From DASVLX01 sp036384655 (GTDB lineage: Bacteria > Actinomycetota > Actinomycetes > Mycobacteriales > Pseudonocardiaceae), in contig DASVLX010000250.1 in the NCBI GenBank assembly GCA_036384655.1, positions 1-8,461 on the forward strand: a DNA stretch of 8,461 nucleotides, given 5' to 3'. The notes beneath the pieces were generated by a model. It had not been told where the DNA came from. It was given only the letters and a program-made list of their open reading frames with translations, and did not search any database. Numbering within the stretch: the stretch's first letter is position 1; each line of letters starts with the position of its first letter. Positions 1 through 6,173 of the stretch are shown piece by piece. A program made the translations under genes and the position numbers.

Positions 1-228
1 TTCCGCCACGCGTGTGAGGGTGTCGGCAACGGCGTCTTGGACTCGGTCGATCTTGGCTTCTAATCCATCGATGCGGGCGGTCAGACGTTGTTCAACTTCC
101 TTGAGATCCGTCTTCACTTCGCGCCGCAGGTCTCGGAGGTCATCTTTGGTCGCGACATTAGCCATCTGCTGCGAGATCGTCGCAGTAATCAATTGTTTGA
201 GATCTTGGAGCAGTTCTTCGTTTGTCAT
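1..228 (-). CDS. Small coiled-coil protein, partial at the window edge
   Basis: Reading the - strand from the ATG at 228-226 gives 76 codons without a stop up to the window edge, so the C-terminus is missing. The protein starts MTNEELLQDLKQLITATISQ and continues as an almost unbroken charged helix. Hydrophobic residues recur at heptad-like spacing (for example in the stretches DDLRDLRREVKTDLKEVEQR and RIDGLEAKIDRVQDAV), which points to a coiled coil. No signal peptide or membrane segment is visible. A purine-rich GGAAAAAG lies 3 nt before the ATG and is a weak ribosome site. The gene is divergent from the serine recombinase, with 72 nt between the start codons. It resembles short hypothetical coiled-coil proteins with a TKDDL-type repeat that I have seen in many bacteria, but I know no function for them. 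It is probably cargo of the element. Confidence 0.7.
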   Translation of the reverse strand, partial: MTNEELLQDLKQLITATISQQMANVATKDDLRDLRREVKTDLKEVEQRLTARIDGLEAKIDRVQDAVADTLTRVAE

Positions 229-300
229 AGCTTTTTCCAGTATGAGCCATACGAGCGCAGAAATCAAGCCGAATCCACCAGCAGAAAGGAGGGTTACTGC
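229..300. promoter_or_regulatory. Divergent intergenic region with recombinase Shine-Dalgarno
   Basis: This 72-nt gap separates the start codons of the coiled-coil gene (leftward) and the recombinase (rightward), so it must hold, or lie between, both promoters. AAAGGAGG at 285-292 is a near-perfect ribosome site 8 nt before ATG 301, which fixes the recombinase start. The gap is AT-rich for this genome. TATGAG (241-246) and CATACG (248-253) are possible -10 boxes, but no convincing -35 partner was found. Confidence 0.5.
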
Positions 301-2187
301 ATGACCGAAAGCACCATCGACAGCAATCTCGCCGCGCACGTCGCCAGCACCAGCCGCAAGCGGGCCGTGCTCTATCTGCGGGTGTCGACATTGGGTCAAG
401 TCCAGACCGACTACGACCCGGAAGGCAACTCGATTCCCGCCCAACGTGTCGCTGGACAGAAGAAGGCGACCTCACTCAACGCCGACGTTGTCAACGAATT
501 CGTCGAGCCAGGAAAGAGTGCCACGAGCATCGACAGACGACCCCGGTTCCGAGACATGATCGCTTGGGTCAAAGCCCAGGGAAACATCGACTACATCATC
601 GTCTATCACTTCAACAGAGTCTTTCGGGATTCCGTCGACGCCGGCGTGGTCAAGCGTGACCTGAAGAAGTACGGAACTCGGGTCGTTTCCACCGTGCTCG
701 ACATGGGCGAAGGCCCTGAGGCTTCCCTGGTGGAGACCATCATCCACGCCGTCGACCAATACCAGTCCCAAGCCAGCGGGGCCGACATCAAGTACAAAAT
801 GGGCCAGAAAGTCAAGAACGGCGGCAGCGTCGGCCAAGCCAAGCTCGGCTACCTGAATGTCCGCGAGGCCAAGCCCGAAGGCGGCGAGATCCGCACCATC
901 GCCGTCGACCCCGAACGCAGCCCCTTCGTCGTCCTCGCATTCGAGCTCTACGGCAGCGGCGACTGGACGCTGGCCGATCTGTCCGACGAACTCTACGACC
1001 GCAGGTTGCGCACCAGGGCCACTGCCAAACACCCCGCCCAACAAGCGTCGATCCACAAACTCGACGAGATGCTCCGCGACCGTTACTACCTCGGCTTCGT
1101 CACACATGACGGCCAGGAGTACCAAGGCCGTCACCAGCCGCTCATCGACCCGGGCCTGTTCAACCGTGTCCAGGAGCTTCTGGACTCCCGCTCCACTGCG
1201 GCAGAACGCCGCCGAGTCCACCACCACTACCTGAAAGGCAGCGTCTTCTGCGGACGCTGCCAGCAGTCCGGCCGGGTCGGACGAATGATCATCCAGCACA
1301 TCGTCAACCGGCACGGCAGCGAGTACACCTACTTCTTCTGCCGGAACAAACAAGCCGGCACCTGTCACACCCCACACGTCAACGTCCTGCGCGTCGAAGA
1401 AGCCATCGAAGCTCACTACGCCACCCTGCGGTTCAGCACCGAGTTCATCGCCAGCGTCCGCTCTCACGTCGCCAAGACACTGGAAGACGAAGAAGCAGCC
1501 ACTCGACTGCTCCACCGACAACTCACCGGCGAGCTCCGAGCGCTTGATGTCCAAGAAGACAACCTGATCAACCTGGCCGCCACCACCGACCCCGGGCTCT
1601 CTGCCGCCGTTTCCAAGATCCACGCCAAGCTGCGGGACATCCAGCACCAGCGCCAGCATCTCACCGAACGGCTCGGCGAGACCAACGACGAACTAGCCAC
1701 TAGCGCCCGCCTCATCGAGCTGTGTCTCCGGCTGCTGGAACACCCCCAGGAGCTCTACCTGCGCTGCGACGACGAACAACGCCGGCTCCTCAACCAGGCG
1801 CTGTTCGAGGCGATCTACATCGACCACGACGAGGTCAGCGGACACGACCTCAAAGAGCCCTTCGCGGCACTCCACCGACTCCAGCACGGCCAGGACGTAG
1901 CCACGACCGACAAGCCCGACCCCGGCACACCCGCCGCAGACCCCGAAGACAGCAGCAGGGCCGTCTCCCGATCGGAAGACGGCCCTGCTGCCCTAAGCGG
2001 TGTAGATGCCCTACTAGGTGGCATAGCCCTTGTCCAGGGTTCTAGTAAGCCGCCCAAAGTGGAGCTGAGGGGAATCGAACCCCTGACCTACTCGATGCGA
2101 ACGAGTCGCGCTACCAACTGCGCTACAGCCCCTTGTGGTGCGAGCGACAGCATAGCAGGCGGCTACTCGCCCACGGCTCGCCGGTAG
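301..2187 (+). CDS. Large serine recombinase (integrase family), C-terminus reads into tRNA
   Basis: This is a site-specific DNA recombinase that would integrate or excise the element by serine-linked double-strand exchange. The resolvase domain covers about residues 21-165: YLRVST carries the nucleophile Ser29 with Arg27, and FNRVFRD carries Arg106 and Arg109. The recombinase domain runs from about 183 (LGY) to 290. A zinc ribbon has Cys317, Cys320, Cys347 and Cys355. A charged coiled-coil segment follows at about 390-480, the usual layout of large serine integrases. ATG 301 is chosen because of the AAGGAGG site 8 nt upstream; the frame is open back to 88, but that part matches nothing. The frame ends at TAG 2185-2187 (628 aa). 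From about residue 551 it crosses a hairpin, and from about 587 it is antisense to tRNA-Ala, giving the telltale tail GIEPLTYSMRTSRATNCATA. That tail is probably not native; the functional protein should end near residue 550. Base composition differs from the host genes. Confidence 0.93.
   Translation: MTESTIDSNLAAHVASTSRKRAVLYLRVSTLGQVQTDYDPEGNSIPAQRVAGQKKATSLNADVVNEFVEPGKSATSIDRRPRFRDMIAWVKAQGNIDYIIVYHFNRVFRDSVDAGVVKRDLKKYGTRVVSTVLDMGEGPEASLVETIIHAVDQYQSQASGADIKYKMGQKVKNGGSVGQAKLGYLNVREAKPEGGEIRTIAVDPERSPFVVLAFELYGSGDWTLADLSDELYDRRLRTRATAKHPAQQASIHKLDEMLRDRYYLGFVTHDGQEYQGRHQPLIDPGLFNRVQELLDSRSTAAERRRVHHHYLKGSVFCGRCQQSGRVGRMIIQHIVNRHGSEYTYFFCRNKQAGTCHTPHVNVLRVEEAIEAHYATLRFSTEFIASVRSHVAKTLEDEEAATRLLHRQLTGELRALDVQEDNLINLAATTDPGLSAAVSKIHAKLRDIQHQRQHLTERLGETNDELATSARLIELCLRLLEHPQELYLRCDDEQRRLLNQALFEAIYIDHDEVSGHDLKEPFAALHRLQHGQDVATTDKPDPGTPAADPEDSSRAVSRSEDGPAALSGVDALLGGIALVQGSSKPPKVELRGIEPLTYSMRTSRATNCATAPCGASDSIAGGYSPTARR
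1952..1991. terminator. Strong 15-bp hairpin, likely (bidirectional) terminator
   Basis: GCAGCAGGGCCGTCT (1952-1966) and AGACGGCCCTGCTGC (1977-1991) are perfect 15-bp inverted arms around a 10-nt centre that itself contains CCGATCGG. No real T-run follows on the + strand; on the - strand a weak TGTCTT follows. It lies between the recombinase and the convergent tRNA-Ala, where a terminator serving both strands would be expected. U-less terminators are common in actinobacteria. Oddly, it falls inside the open recombinase frame. Confidence 0.6.
2006..2024. repeat. Overlapping imperfect palindromes near the tRNA 3' end, possible att core region
   Basis: ATGCC (2006-2010) and GGCAT (2020-2024) are inverted around CTACTAGGT, and CCTACTAGG (2010-2018) is a 9-base palindrome apart from its centre. 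Serine integrase att sites are typically about 40-50 bp with imperfect dyad symmetry, and this lies 36 nt from the tRNA 3' end at the composition shift. It is a candidate only: the matching site at the other end of the element is not in the window. Confidence 0.2.
2060..2132 (-). tRNA. tRNA-Ala, anticodon CGC
   Basis: A complete 73-nt cloverleaf reads on the - strand. The acceptor arm GGGGCTG (2132-2126) pairs with CAGCTCC (2067-2061). Position 3-70 is a G:U pair, the identity element of alanyl-tRNA synthetase, and the discriminator base is A at 2060. The anticodon stem ACTCG/CGAGT encloses loop TTCGCAT, whose anticodon CGC (2099-2097) reads GCG codons. The T arm is AGGGG-TTCGATT-CCCCT. CCA is not encoded. 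The gene lies 30 nt downstream of sepX on the same strand and next to the serine recombinase, so its 3' flank is the likely insertion site of the element. Confidence 0.97.
2149..2154 (-). promoter_or_regulatory. Possible -10 box for tRNA-Ala
   Basis: TATGCT (read on the - strand) lies in the 30-nt gap between the sepX stop and the tRNA, about 16 nt before the mature 5' end, which would leave a leader of about 10 nt. No good -35 is seen in the sepX 3' end, so the tRNA may partly be co-transcribed with sepX. Confidence 0.3.
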
Positions 2188-3128
2188 GGCAGCGCGGCGG
2201 AGTCATCCAGGTCGTCGAACAGCGGGTCCTCGTCGTCCAGGTCGACCACTACGGTGCCGGGCAGCGGCCGGGTGCGGGCGAGGGTCGACGCGGCGGACCG
2301 CACCGGTGGCGCGGCCGGCGCGGCATCGATGCCGGCATCGTCGCCGCGAGCGTCCTGATCGTCATCGTCGAACGCCAGGGCACCGGGCCGGCGGGCGGCC
2401 GCGATCCGGGACAGCCGCCGCTGCCGGATCTCGTTCTCGATGCGCACCTGCCGGCGAAGGTAGGTCAGGTAGCTCACCAGCGCCACGTCAACGGCGCCGT
2501 GCGCCCACCACAACACGGGTAGCACGAATCCGGCGCCGATCGCGGTCAGCACGGCCAGGATCAGCATGATGACGACCGCCCGCTGGCGGGTGGCGTAGCG
2601 GGCACGCGCGGTCAGCGCGGCGGCCTCGGGGTCGAAGCCACCGCGGCCAGGCCGGTACGGCCGGTGCGTGGGCCGCTCGTCATCATCGTGACGATCATCA
2701 TGATCGTCGTGTGGGTCGTCCGGGTGAGTCGTCTCGGCCTCGGCGACGGGATCGTCCTCGGGCTCGTGATCAACCGCCTCGGGCTCATCGTGGCCATGCG
2801 AGGCGTGATCGTGCGAGGCCTGTTCCACTCGTGCGAGTTCCTCGGCGAAGTCCTCGGCCAGTTCCTCGTCCACACCGTCCAGATCATCGAGATGATCACC
2901 ACGGTGCTGGTCGGTGTCGTCCTTGCCGGCTCGCGTCGTGCCGGCTTCACCCTTGTCAGCCATGGTGCACTCCTCCTCCGCCTTCGCTCGCGCGCCACTG
3001 TGGACAATCCGCGCGGCAAGGGCGGAATCCGCCGTCTTGGCCACCTCCTGGCGCCTACGGGCAATGATCGGAACCAGCACGAGAAGCCAGGCGACGACGA
3101 GCGCCACGATGATGACCGAACTCGGCAC
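2163..3128 (-). CDS. sepX: SepX/GlpR-type divisome membrane protein
   Basis: 321 aa from a GTG start, with a GGGGGAGG ribosome site on the - strand about 9 nt upstream. The N-terminus (MPSSVIIVALVVAWLLVLVP, then IIARRRQEV) is the typical start of the actinobacterial SepX/GlpR family, with a first membrane helix at about 5-22. Residues 50-165 are acidic and low-complexity, with many His and Asp (clusters at 106-121 and 135-156). Two more hydrophobic segments lie at about 184-206 and 207-224, followed by a basic stretch (225-248) and an acidic tail with VVDLDDEDPLFDDLDD at 294-309. In Streptomyces SepX is a membrane protein of the divisome; in Corynebacterium GlpR is the membrane receptor of Glp. 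The neighbouring glp homologue supports this role. Rather than being a frameshift, the linker keeps one frame and host-like GC. Functional assignment is by family and context. Confidence 0.85.
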   Translation of the reverse strand: MPSSVIIVALVVAWLLVLVPIIARRRQEVAKTADSALAARIVHSGARAKAEEECTMADKGEAGTTRAGKDDTDQHRGDHLDDLDGVDEELAEDFAEELARVEQASHDHASHGHDEPEAVDHEPEDDPVAEAETTHPDDPHDDHDDRHDDDERPTHRPYRPGRGGFDPEAAALTARARYATRQRAVVIMLILAVLTAIGAGFVLPVLWWAHGAVDVALVSYLTYLRRQVRIENEIRQRRLSRIAAARRPGALAFDDDDQDARGDDAGIDAAPAAPPVRSAASTLARTRPLPGTVVVDLDDEDPLFDDLDDSAALPYRRAVGE

Positions 3129-3180
3129 TGTCCCTACCTCCCCCGCTCGTTACGCGGGCGCGCACATCCCCGTGATCGTC

Positions 3181-3209
3181 ACGCTAGCCACATCAGTCAC
3201 AGATGTGTT
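3181..3209 (-). promoter_or_regulatory. Candidate sepX promoter with a 6-bp inverted repeat
   Basis: In the 140-nt gap between rimJ and sepX, the - strand carries TAGCGT (3186-3181), a TAnnnT-type -10 box, with a weak AACACA (3209-3204) 17 nt upstream. The spacer contains the inverted repeat CACATC-N7-GATGTG (3189-3207), which could be an operator. The predicted transcript start near 3174 would leave a leader of about 45 nt before GTG 3128. The same CTAGCGT core occurs before the SAF-domain gene (7392-7398). No repressor can be named. Confidence 0.35.
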
Positions 3210-3268
3210 GAAGGCACGCCGAGCGACACCGCCACCGCGGAAAGCTCACCTTCTCGGGGGACCGGAAT

Positions 3269-3973
3269 TCACACGTAGCCGGCTCGCCCCTCGGACACGA
3301 GCCCGCGGACCAGCCCGCCGGGAACGTCCTCGACGGTCAACGCGACGCACAGATGGTCCCGCCACGCTCCGGCGACATCGAGATAACGACGGAACAATCC
3401 CTCGTCCCGGAAGCCGAGTTTGTTCAACACCCGGCGGCTGGGGGCGTTCTCCGGCCGGACGGTGGCCTCCAACCGATGCAGCCCGGCCCAGGCGAAACAG
3501 TGGTCAACCACCAGCGCGACGGCGGCGGTCGCCACCCCGCCACCGGTGGCCGGCTTGGCAACCCAGTAGCCGACCCATGCCGAGCAGAGCGCGCCGCGCA
3601 CGATGTTGCCAACGGTGACCTGACCGGCGAGTTGGCCGTCGACGGTGATGATGAACGGCAGTGTCTGGCCGTGCCGGGCCATCGAGCGCAGTGCCCACCA
3701 CTGCGCCAGCCAGGCGCTGGAGCCGTTCCGGTCGTCCCAGCCGCCGGGCGCGGTCGGTTCCCATTCCTCGAGATGGAACCGGTCCCGCAGCCGGGCCCGG
3801 CTCCACGCCGAGGCGTCCGAGAGCTTGGGCGGTCGCAACGCGACGACACCCGCTTTCACGACGAGCGGACCAAGCTTCGCCGGCCAACCGGGATGACGTC
3901 CCACCACATCCTCCGCGGGCCAGCCGGCACCGGCCGGACCAGCAGGAATGCCCAAATCGGCAGGCAACGCCAC
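3269..3973 (-). CDS. rimJ: RimJ-type GNAT N-acetyltransferase
   Basis: A GNAT-fold acetyltransferase of up to 234 aa that would transfer acetyl from acetyl-CoA to an amino group, by family the N-terminal alanine of a ribosomal protein; its actual target is unknown. The acetyl-CoA loop is ATGGGVATAA (142-151) after the strand AWVGYWV. The C-terminal GNAT signature spans about 168-190 (LEATVRPEN then SRRVLNKLGF). The region from HPGWPAKLGPL (27-37) onward matches actinobacterial RimJ (Rv0995 type). The start is uncertain: GTG 3973 lies 9 nt after the glp stop, but its GAGGG is too close; TTG 3967 has better spacing; GTG 3907 or 3904 would trim the first 22-23 residues, which match nothing. The tight spacing to glp suggests translational coupling in a galU-glp-rimJ operon. 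Confidence 0.9.
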   Translation of the reverse strand: MALPADLGIPAGPAGAGWPAEDVVGRHPGWPAKLGPLVVKAGVVALRPPKLSDASAWSRARLRDRFHLEEWEPTAPGGWDDRNGSSAWLAQWWALRSMARHGQTLPFIITVDGQLAGQVTVGNIVRGALCSAWVGYWVAKPATGGGVATAAVALVVDHCFAWAGLHRLEATVRPENAPSRRVLNKLGFRDEGLFRRYLDVAGAWRDHLCVALTVEDVPGGLVRGLVSEGRAGYV

Positions 3974-3982
3974 TCCCTCAAG

Positions 3983-5206
3983 CTATCCGCGCTGCGCCAG
4001 GAACGCCACCGGCACATCGTCCCCGACCGGGATATCCGTGATGTCCTCGTCGACCAGGATCAGGCAGTTCGCCTCGGCCAGTGACGCCAGCAGATGCGAT
4101 CCGGACGTTCCCAATGGTTGCACCAGGTATTCGCCGGTGGAACTCTCCCGCAGCAGTTGCCCGCGCAGGAAACCCTTGCGTCCCTTGGTGGACGACACCG
4201 GCGACAGCAGCCGCGCGCGGATGACCCGCCGGTGCACGTTGCGCTTGCCCAGCGCGGTCCGCACCAGTGGGCGCACCAGGACCTCGAACACCACCAGCGC
4301 GCTCATCGGGTTGCTGGGCAGCAGGAACGTGGGCACCAGATCGGGCCCGAGCCGGCCGAAGCCTTGGGCCGAGCCCGGGTGCATGGCCACCCTGGTCGTG
4401 TCGATCGTGCCCAGTTCGGACAGTGCGGTGTGGACCTCGGCACCGGAGGACCCGCCGGTGCCGCCGGCGATCAGGACCACCTCGGACAGCAGCAACCGGC
4501 CCTCGACCACCTCGCGCAACCGTTTGCGCTCGCCGGGCACGATGCCGACCCTGGTCACCTCGGCCCCGGCGTCGCGCGCCGCCGCCGCCAGCGCGTAGGA
4601 GTTGACGTCGTAAACCTGACCGGGACCGGGCGTGCGCTCGACGTCGACCAGTTCGTCGCCGATCGAGATCACCGACACCCTGGGCCGTGGGTGCACGAGC
4701 ACCTTGTCCCGACCCACCGCCGCCAGCAGACCAACCTGGGCCGCGCCGATGACGGCACCCTTGCGCACCGCCACATCGCCGGGCTGCACATCCTCACCGG
4801 TGCGACGGACGAACGCCGCCGACGGGATGGGCTGGTTGACCAGCACGTTCGCCGCGCCGCCGTCCGTGTAGCCGGTGGGGACCACGGCGTCGGCCAGCGT
4901 CGGCAGCGGCGCGCCGGTCTCCACCCGGACCGCCTGGCCGGGCTGTAGCCGGCGTGGCTGACGTGACCCCGCCGGGATCTCGCCGACGACCGGCAGCCGC
5001 ACCGGCTCACCGCCGGCGGCCTGCACGTCCACGCTGCGCACCGCGTACCCATCGACCGCGGCCTGATCGAAACCGGGCAACGAGCGCTCGGCGATGACCT
5101 CTTCCGCGCACAGCAAGCTCTGGGCCTCGGAGATCGCCACCCGAACCGGGGCCGGGCGCACCGCCGCCGCGACCACCTTGGCCAACTGCTCGTCTACTGA
5201 TCGCAT
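3983..5206 (-). CDS. glp: Glp, gephyrin/MoeA-like protein of the divisome
   Basis: 407 aa with all MoeA/gephyrin domains. The conserved Asp is D52 in AAVDGYAV (49-56); TGAP is at 97-100, SIGDEL at 181-186, PSNPMSAL at 297-304, and a C-terminal domain IV spans about 326-405. Classical MoeA inserts molybdenum into molybdopterin. However, the expected SGGxSxGDxD loop reads GGTGGSSGAEVH (248-259), without the usual Asp. By position between galU and rimJ/sepX this is the orthologue of Corynebacterium Glp (MoeA1/Rv0994 type), which binds the FtsZ C-terminal tail and the membrane receptor GlpR. Start: ATG 5206 with GAGGA about 10 nt upstream. The frame is open to 5398, but that extension overlaps galU and matches nothing. 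It lies 52 nt downstream of galU and 9 nt upstream of rimJ. Whether it retains molybdotransferase activity cannot be read from the sequence. Confidence 0.9.
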   Translation of the reverse strand: MRSVDEQLAKVVAAAVRPAPVRVAISEAQSLLCAEEVIAERSLPGFDQAAVDGYAVRSVDVQAAGGEPVRLPVVGEIPAGSRQPRRLQPGQAVRVETGAPLPTLADAVVPTGYTDGGAANVLVNQPIPSAAFVRRTGEDVQPGDVAVRKGAVIGAAQVGLLAAVGRDKVLVHPRPRVSVISIGDELVDVERTPGPGQVYDVNSYALAAAARDAGAEVTRVGIVPGERKRLREVVEGRLLLSEVVLIAGGTGGSSGAEVHTALSELGTIDTTRVAMHPGSAQGFGRLGPDLVPTFLLPSNPMSALVVFEVLVRPLVRTALGKRNVHRRVIRARLLSPVSSTKGRKGFLRGQLLRESSTGEYLVQPLGTSGSHLLASLAEANCLILVDEDITDIPVGDDVPVAFLAQRG

Positions 5207-5258
5207 CTGGTCTGGTCCTCGCCTGTGTGACGGCGCCTCCGCCGTGTCAGACGCGCCG

Positions 5259-6149
5259 TCAGGAGTTGTCGAGTCGCTTACGCAACCAATCACGGAGTCC
5301 CGGTCCGTAGTCCGGGTCGTCCAATGCAAAGTCAACAGCGGCTCGTATGAATCCTCCGGGATTACCGAGGTCGTGTCGTTCACCGGAATGCACGACAACG
5401 TGCACGGGATGCCCTTCTTTGATCAACAACGCTATCGCGTCGGTGAGCTGCAACTCACCGCCGGCTCCCGGCGTGATCCGCCGCAGGGCGTCGAACACGG
5501 CCCGGTCGAGCAGATAACGCCCGGCGGCCGCGAAGGTGGACGGCGCGTCCTCGGGCGCCGGCTTCTCCACCATTCCCACGACACGCTTGACGTCGGGGTT
5601 CGCCGTCTCCGACACGTCGAACACGCCATACGCGGAGATCTCCGAGCGCGGCACGTCGAACGCACACAACACACTGCCACCGAACTCGGCCCGAACCTCC
5701 TCCATCCGGTTCAACACGCCGACCGGCAACACCAGGTCGTCGGGCAGCAGCACCGCGACGGCCTCGTCGTCGTCGGTGAGGTTGGCTTCGGCGCAACCCA
5801 CCGCGTGCCCCAGTCCGAGCGCTCTTTCCTGCACGGCGGTCTCGACGTGGATCAGCTCATGCGCCCGGCGCACCTTGGCGGCCAGTGCGGGCTTGCCGCG
5901 CTGCTCCAGCTCCGCCTCCAGTTCCGGCTGCGGCTGGAAGTACTTGACGAGCGCGTCCTTGCCGGGTGAGGTGATGATCACCAGGCGTTCCGCGCCGGCC
6001 TGTGCGGCCTCGTCGGCGATCCGCTCGATGCCGGGCGTGTCCACCACCGGCAGCAGTTCCTTCGGAACCGCCTTGGTGACCGGCAGGAACCTCGTGCCCA
6101 GACCCGCCGCAGGCACGATGGCGGTGTGGAAGGCGTTCGTGGGGCTCAT
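5259..6149 (-). CDS. galU: UTP-glucose-1-phosphate uridylyltransferase GalU
   Basis: 296 aa, the usual length of bacterial GalU. It makes UDP-glucose from UTP and glucose-1-phosphate in the cytoplasm, feeding cell-envelope polysaccharide, glycolipid and trehalose synthesis. The nucleotide-binding signature PAAGLGTRFLP lies at 13-23 with Lys26 just after. QERALGLGHAV (107-117), LLPDDLV (134-140), EKP (195-197) and GGELQLTDAI (230-239) are the uracil-, metal- and sugar-binding motifs of the family. ATG 6149 has no clear Shine-Dalgarno but has a TAGGCT -10 box 8 nt upstream, so the mRNA is probably leaderless or nearly so. It is divergent from the folate cyclo-ligase (24 nt between start codons) and is first in the leftward galU-glp-rimJ(-sepX) set. 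Confidence 0.96.
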   Translation of the reverse strand: MSPTNAFHTAIVPAAGLGTRFLPVTKAVPKELLPVVDTPGIERIADEAAQAGAERLVIITSPGKDALVKYFQPQPELEAELEQRGKPALAAKVRRAHELIHVETAVQERALGLGHAVGCAEANLTDDDEAVAVLLPDDLVLPVGVLNRMEEVRAEFGGSVLCAFDVPRSEISAYGVFDVSETANPDVKRVVGMVEKPAPEDAPSTFAAAGRYLLDRAVFDALRRITPGAGGELQLTDAIALLIKEGHPVHVVVHSGERHDLGNPGGFIRAAVDFALDDPDYGPGLRDWLRKRLDNS

Positions 6150-6157
6150 GTGTTGTG

Positions 6158-6167
6158 AGCCTAGCCT
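6158..6167. promoter_or_regulatory. Overlapping divergent -10 boxes for galU and the cyclo-ligase
   Basis: The ten bases AGCCTAGCCT contain TAGCCT on the + strand (6162-6167), ending 6 nt before GTG 6174. They also contain TAGGCT on the - strand (6163-6158), ending 8 nt before ATG 6149. Both fit the actinobacterial TAnnnT -10 pattern, and they overlap by two bases. Neither gene has a convincing Shine-Dalgarno. The layout fits two leaderless transcripts fired from one symmetric spot. For galU a weak CTGAAC sits 17 nt upstream (6186-6181); the + strand -35 is not evident. Confidence 0.45.
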
Positions 6168-6173
6168 CGACCG

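Larger units (their letters stand above)
1..2059. mobile_element. Right end of an integrated element next to tRNA-Ala
   Basis: The stretch carries a large serine recombinase beside a tRNA gene and has lower GC than the rest of the window (about 40% at 181-240 and 55-60% in sampled recombinase lines, against 70-77% in sampled host lines). The recombinase lies on the 3' side of the tRNA, the usual side for tRNA-associated integration. The other end lies outside the window, so the size and kind of element (prophage, ICE or island) cannot be told. The right boundary is placed at the tRNA by inference: no second att copy is visible here, and the junction could lie anywhere from about 1950 to 2060. 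Confidence 0.55.

Noticed and set aside
88..300. N-terminal extension of the recombinase frame
   Set aside because: The strong AAGGAGG site and the family N-terminus place the start at 301; the extension overlaps the divergent coiled-coil gene.
14..304. A 96-aa + strand frame at the left edge
   Set aside because: It is Ser/Arg-rich, the shadow of the - strand coiled-coil gene, with no ribosome site.
472..1659. A 395-aa open frame on the - strand, antisense to the recombinase
   Set aside because: It is the mirror of a clear serine recombinase; its composition (very high Val, Asp, Gly, Leu) is typical of antisense reading in GC-rich DNA, and no motif or ribosome site supports it.
2999..3007. 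A third DnaA-box sequence (TTGTCCACA on the - strand)
   Set aside because: It lies within sepX coding sequence (the RIVHSGAR region) and can be explained by codons; it is isolated.
2664..3278. Long + strand frames antisense to sepX (about 2133-3618)
   Set aside because: The - strand gene has the clear SepX N-terminus, membrane helices and ribosome site; the + strand frames are compositional shadows.
5207..5398. Upstream extension of glp
   Set aside because: It overlaps the 3' end of galU and has no family similarity; ATG 5206 has a ribosome site and the family N-terminus.
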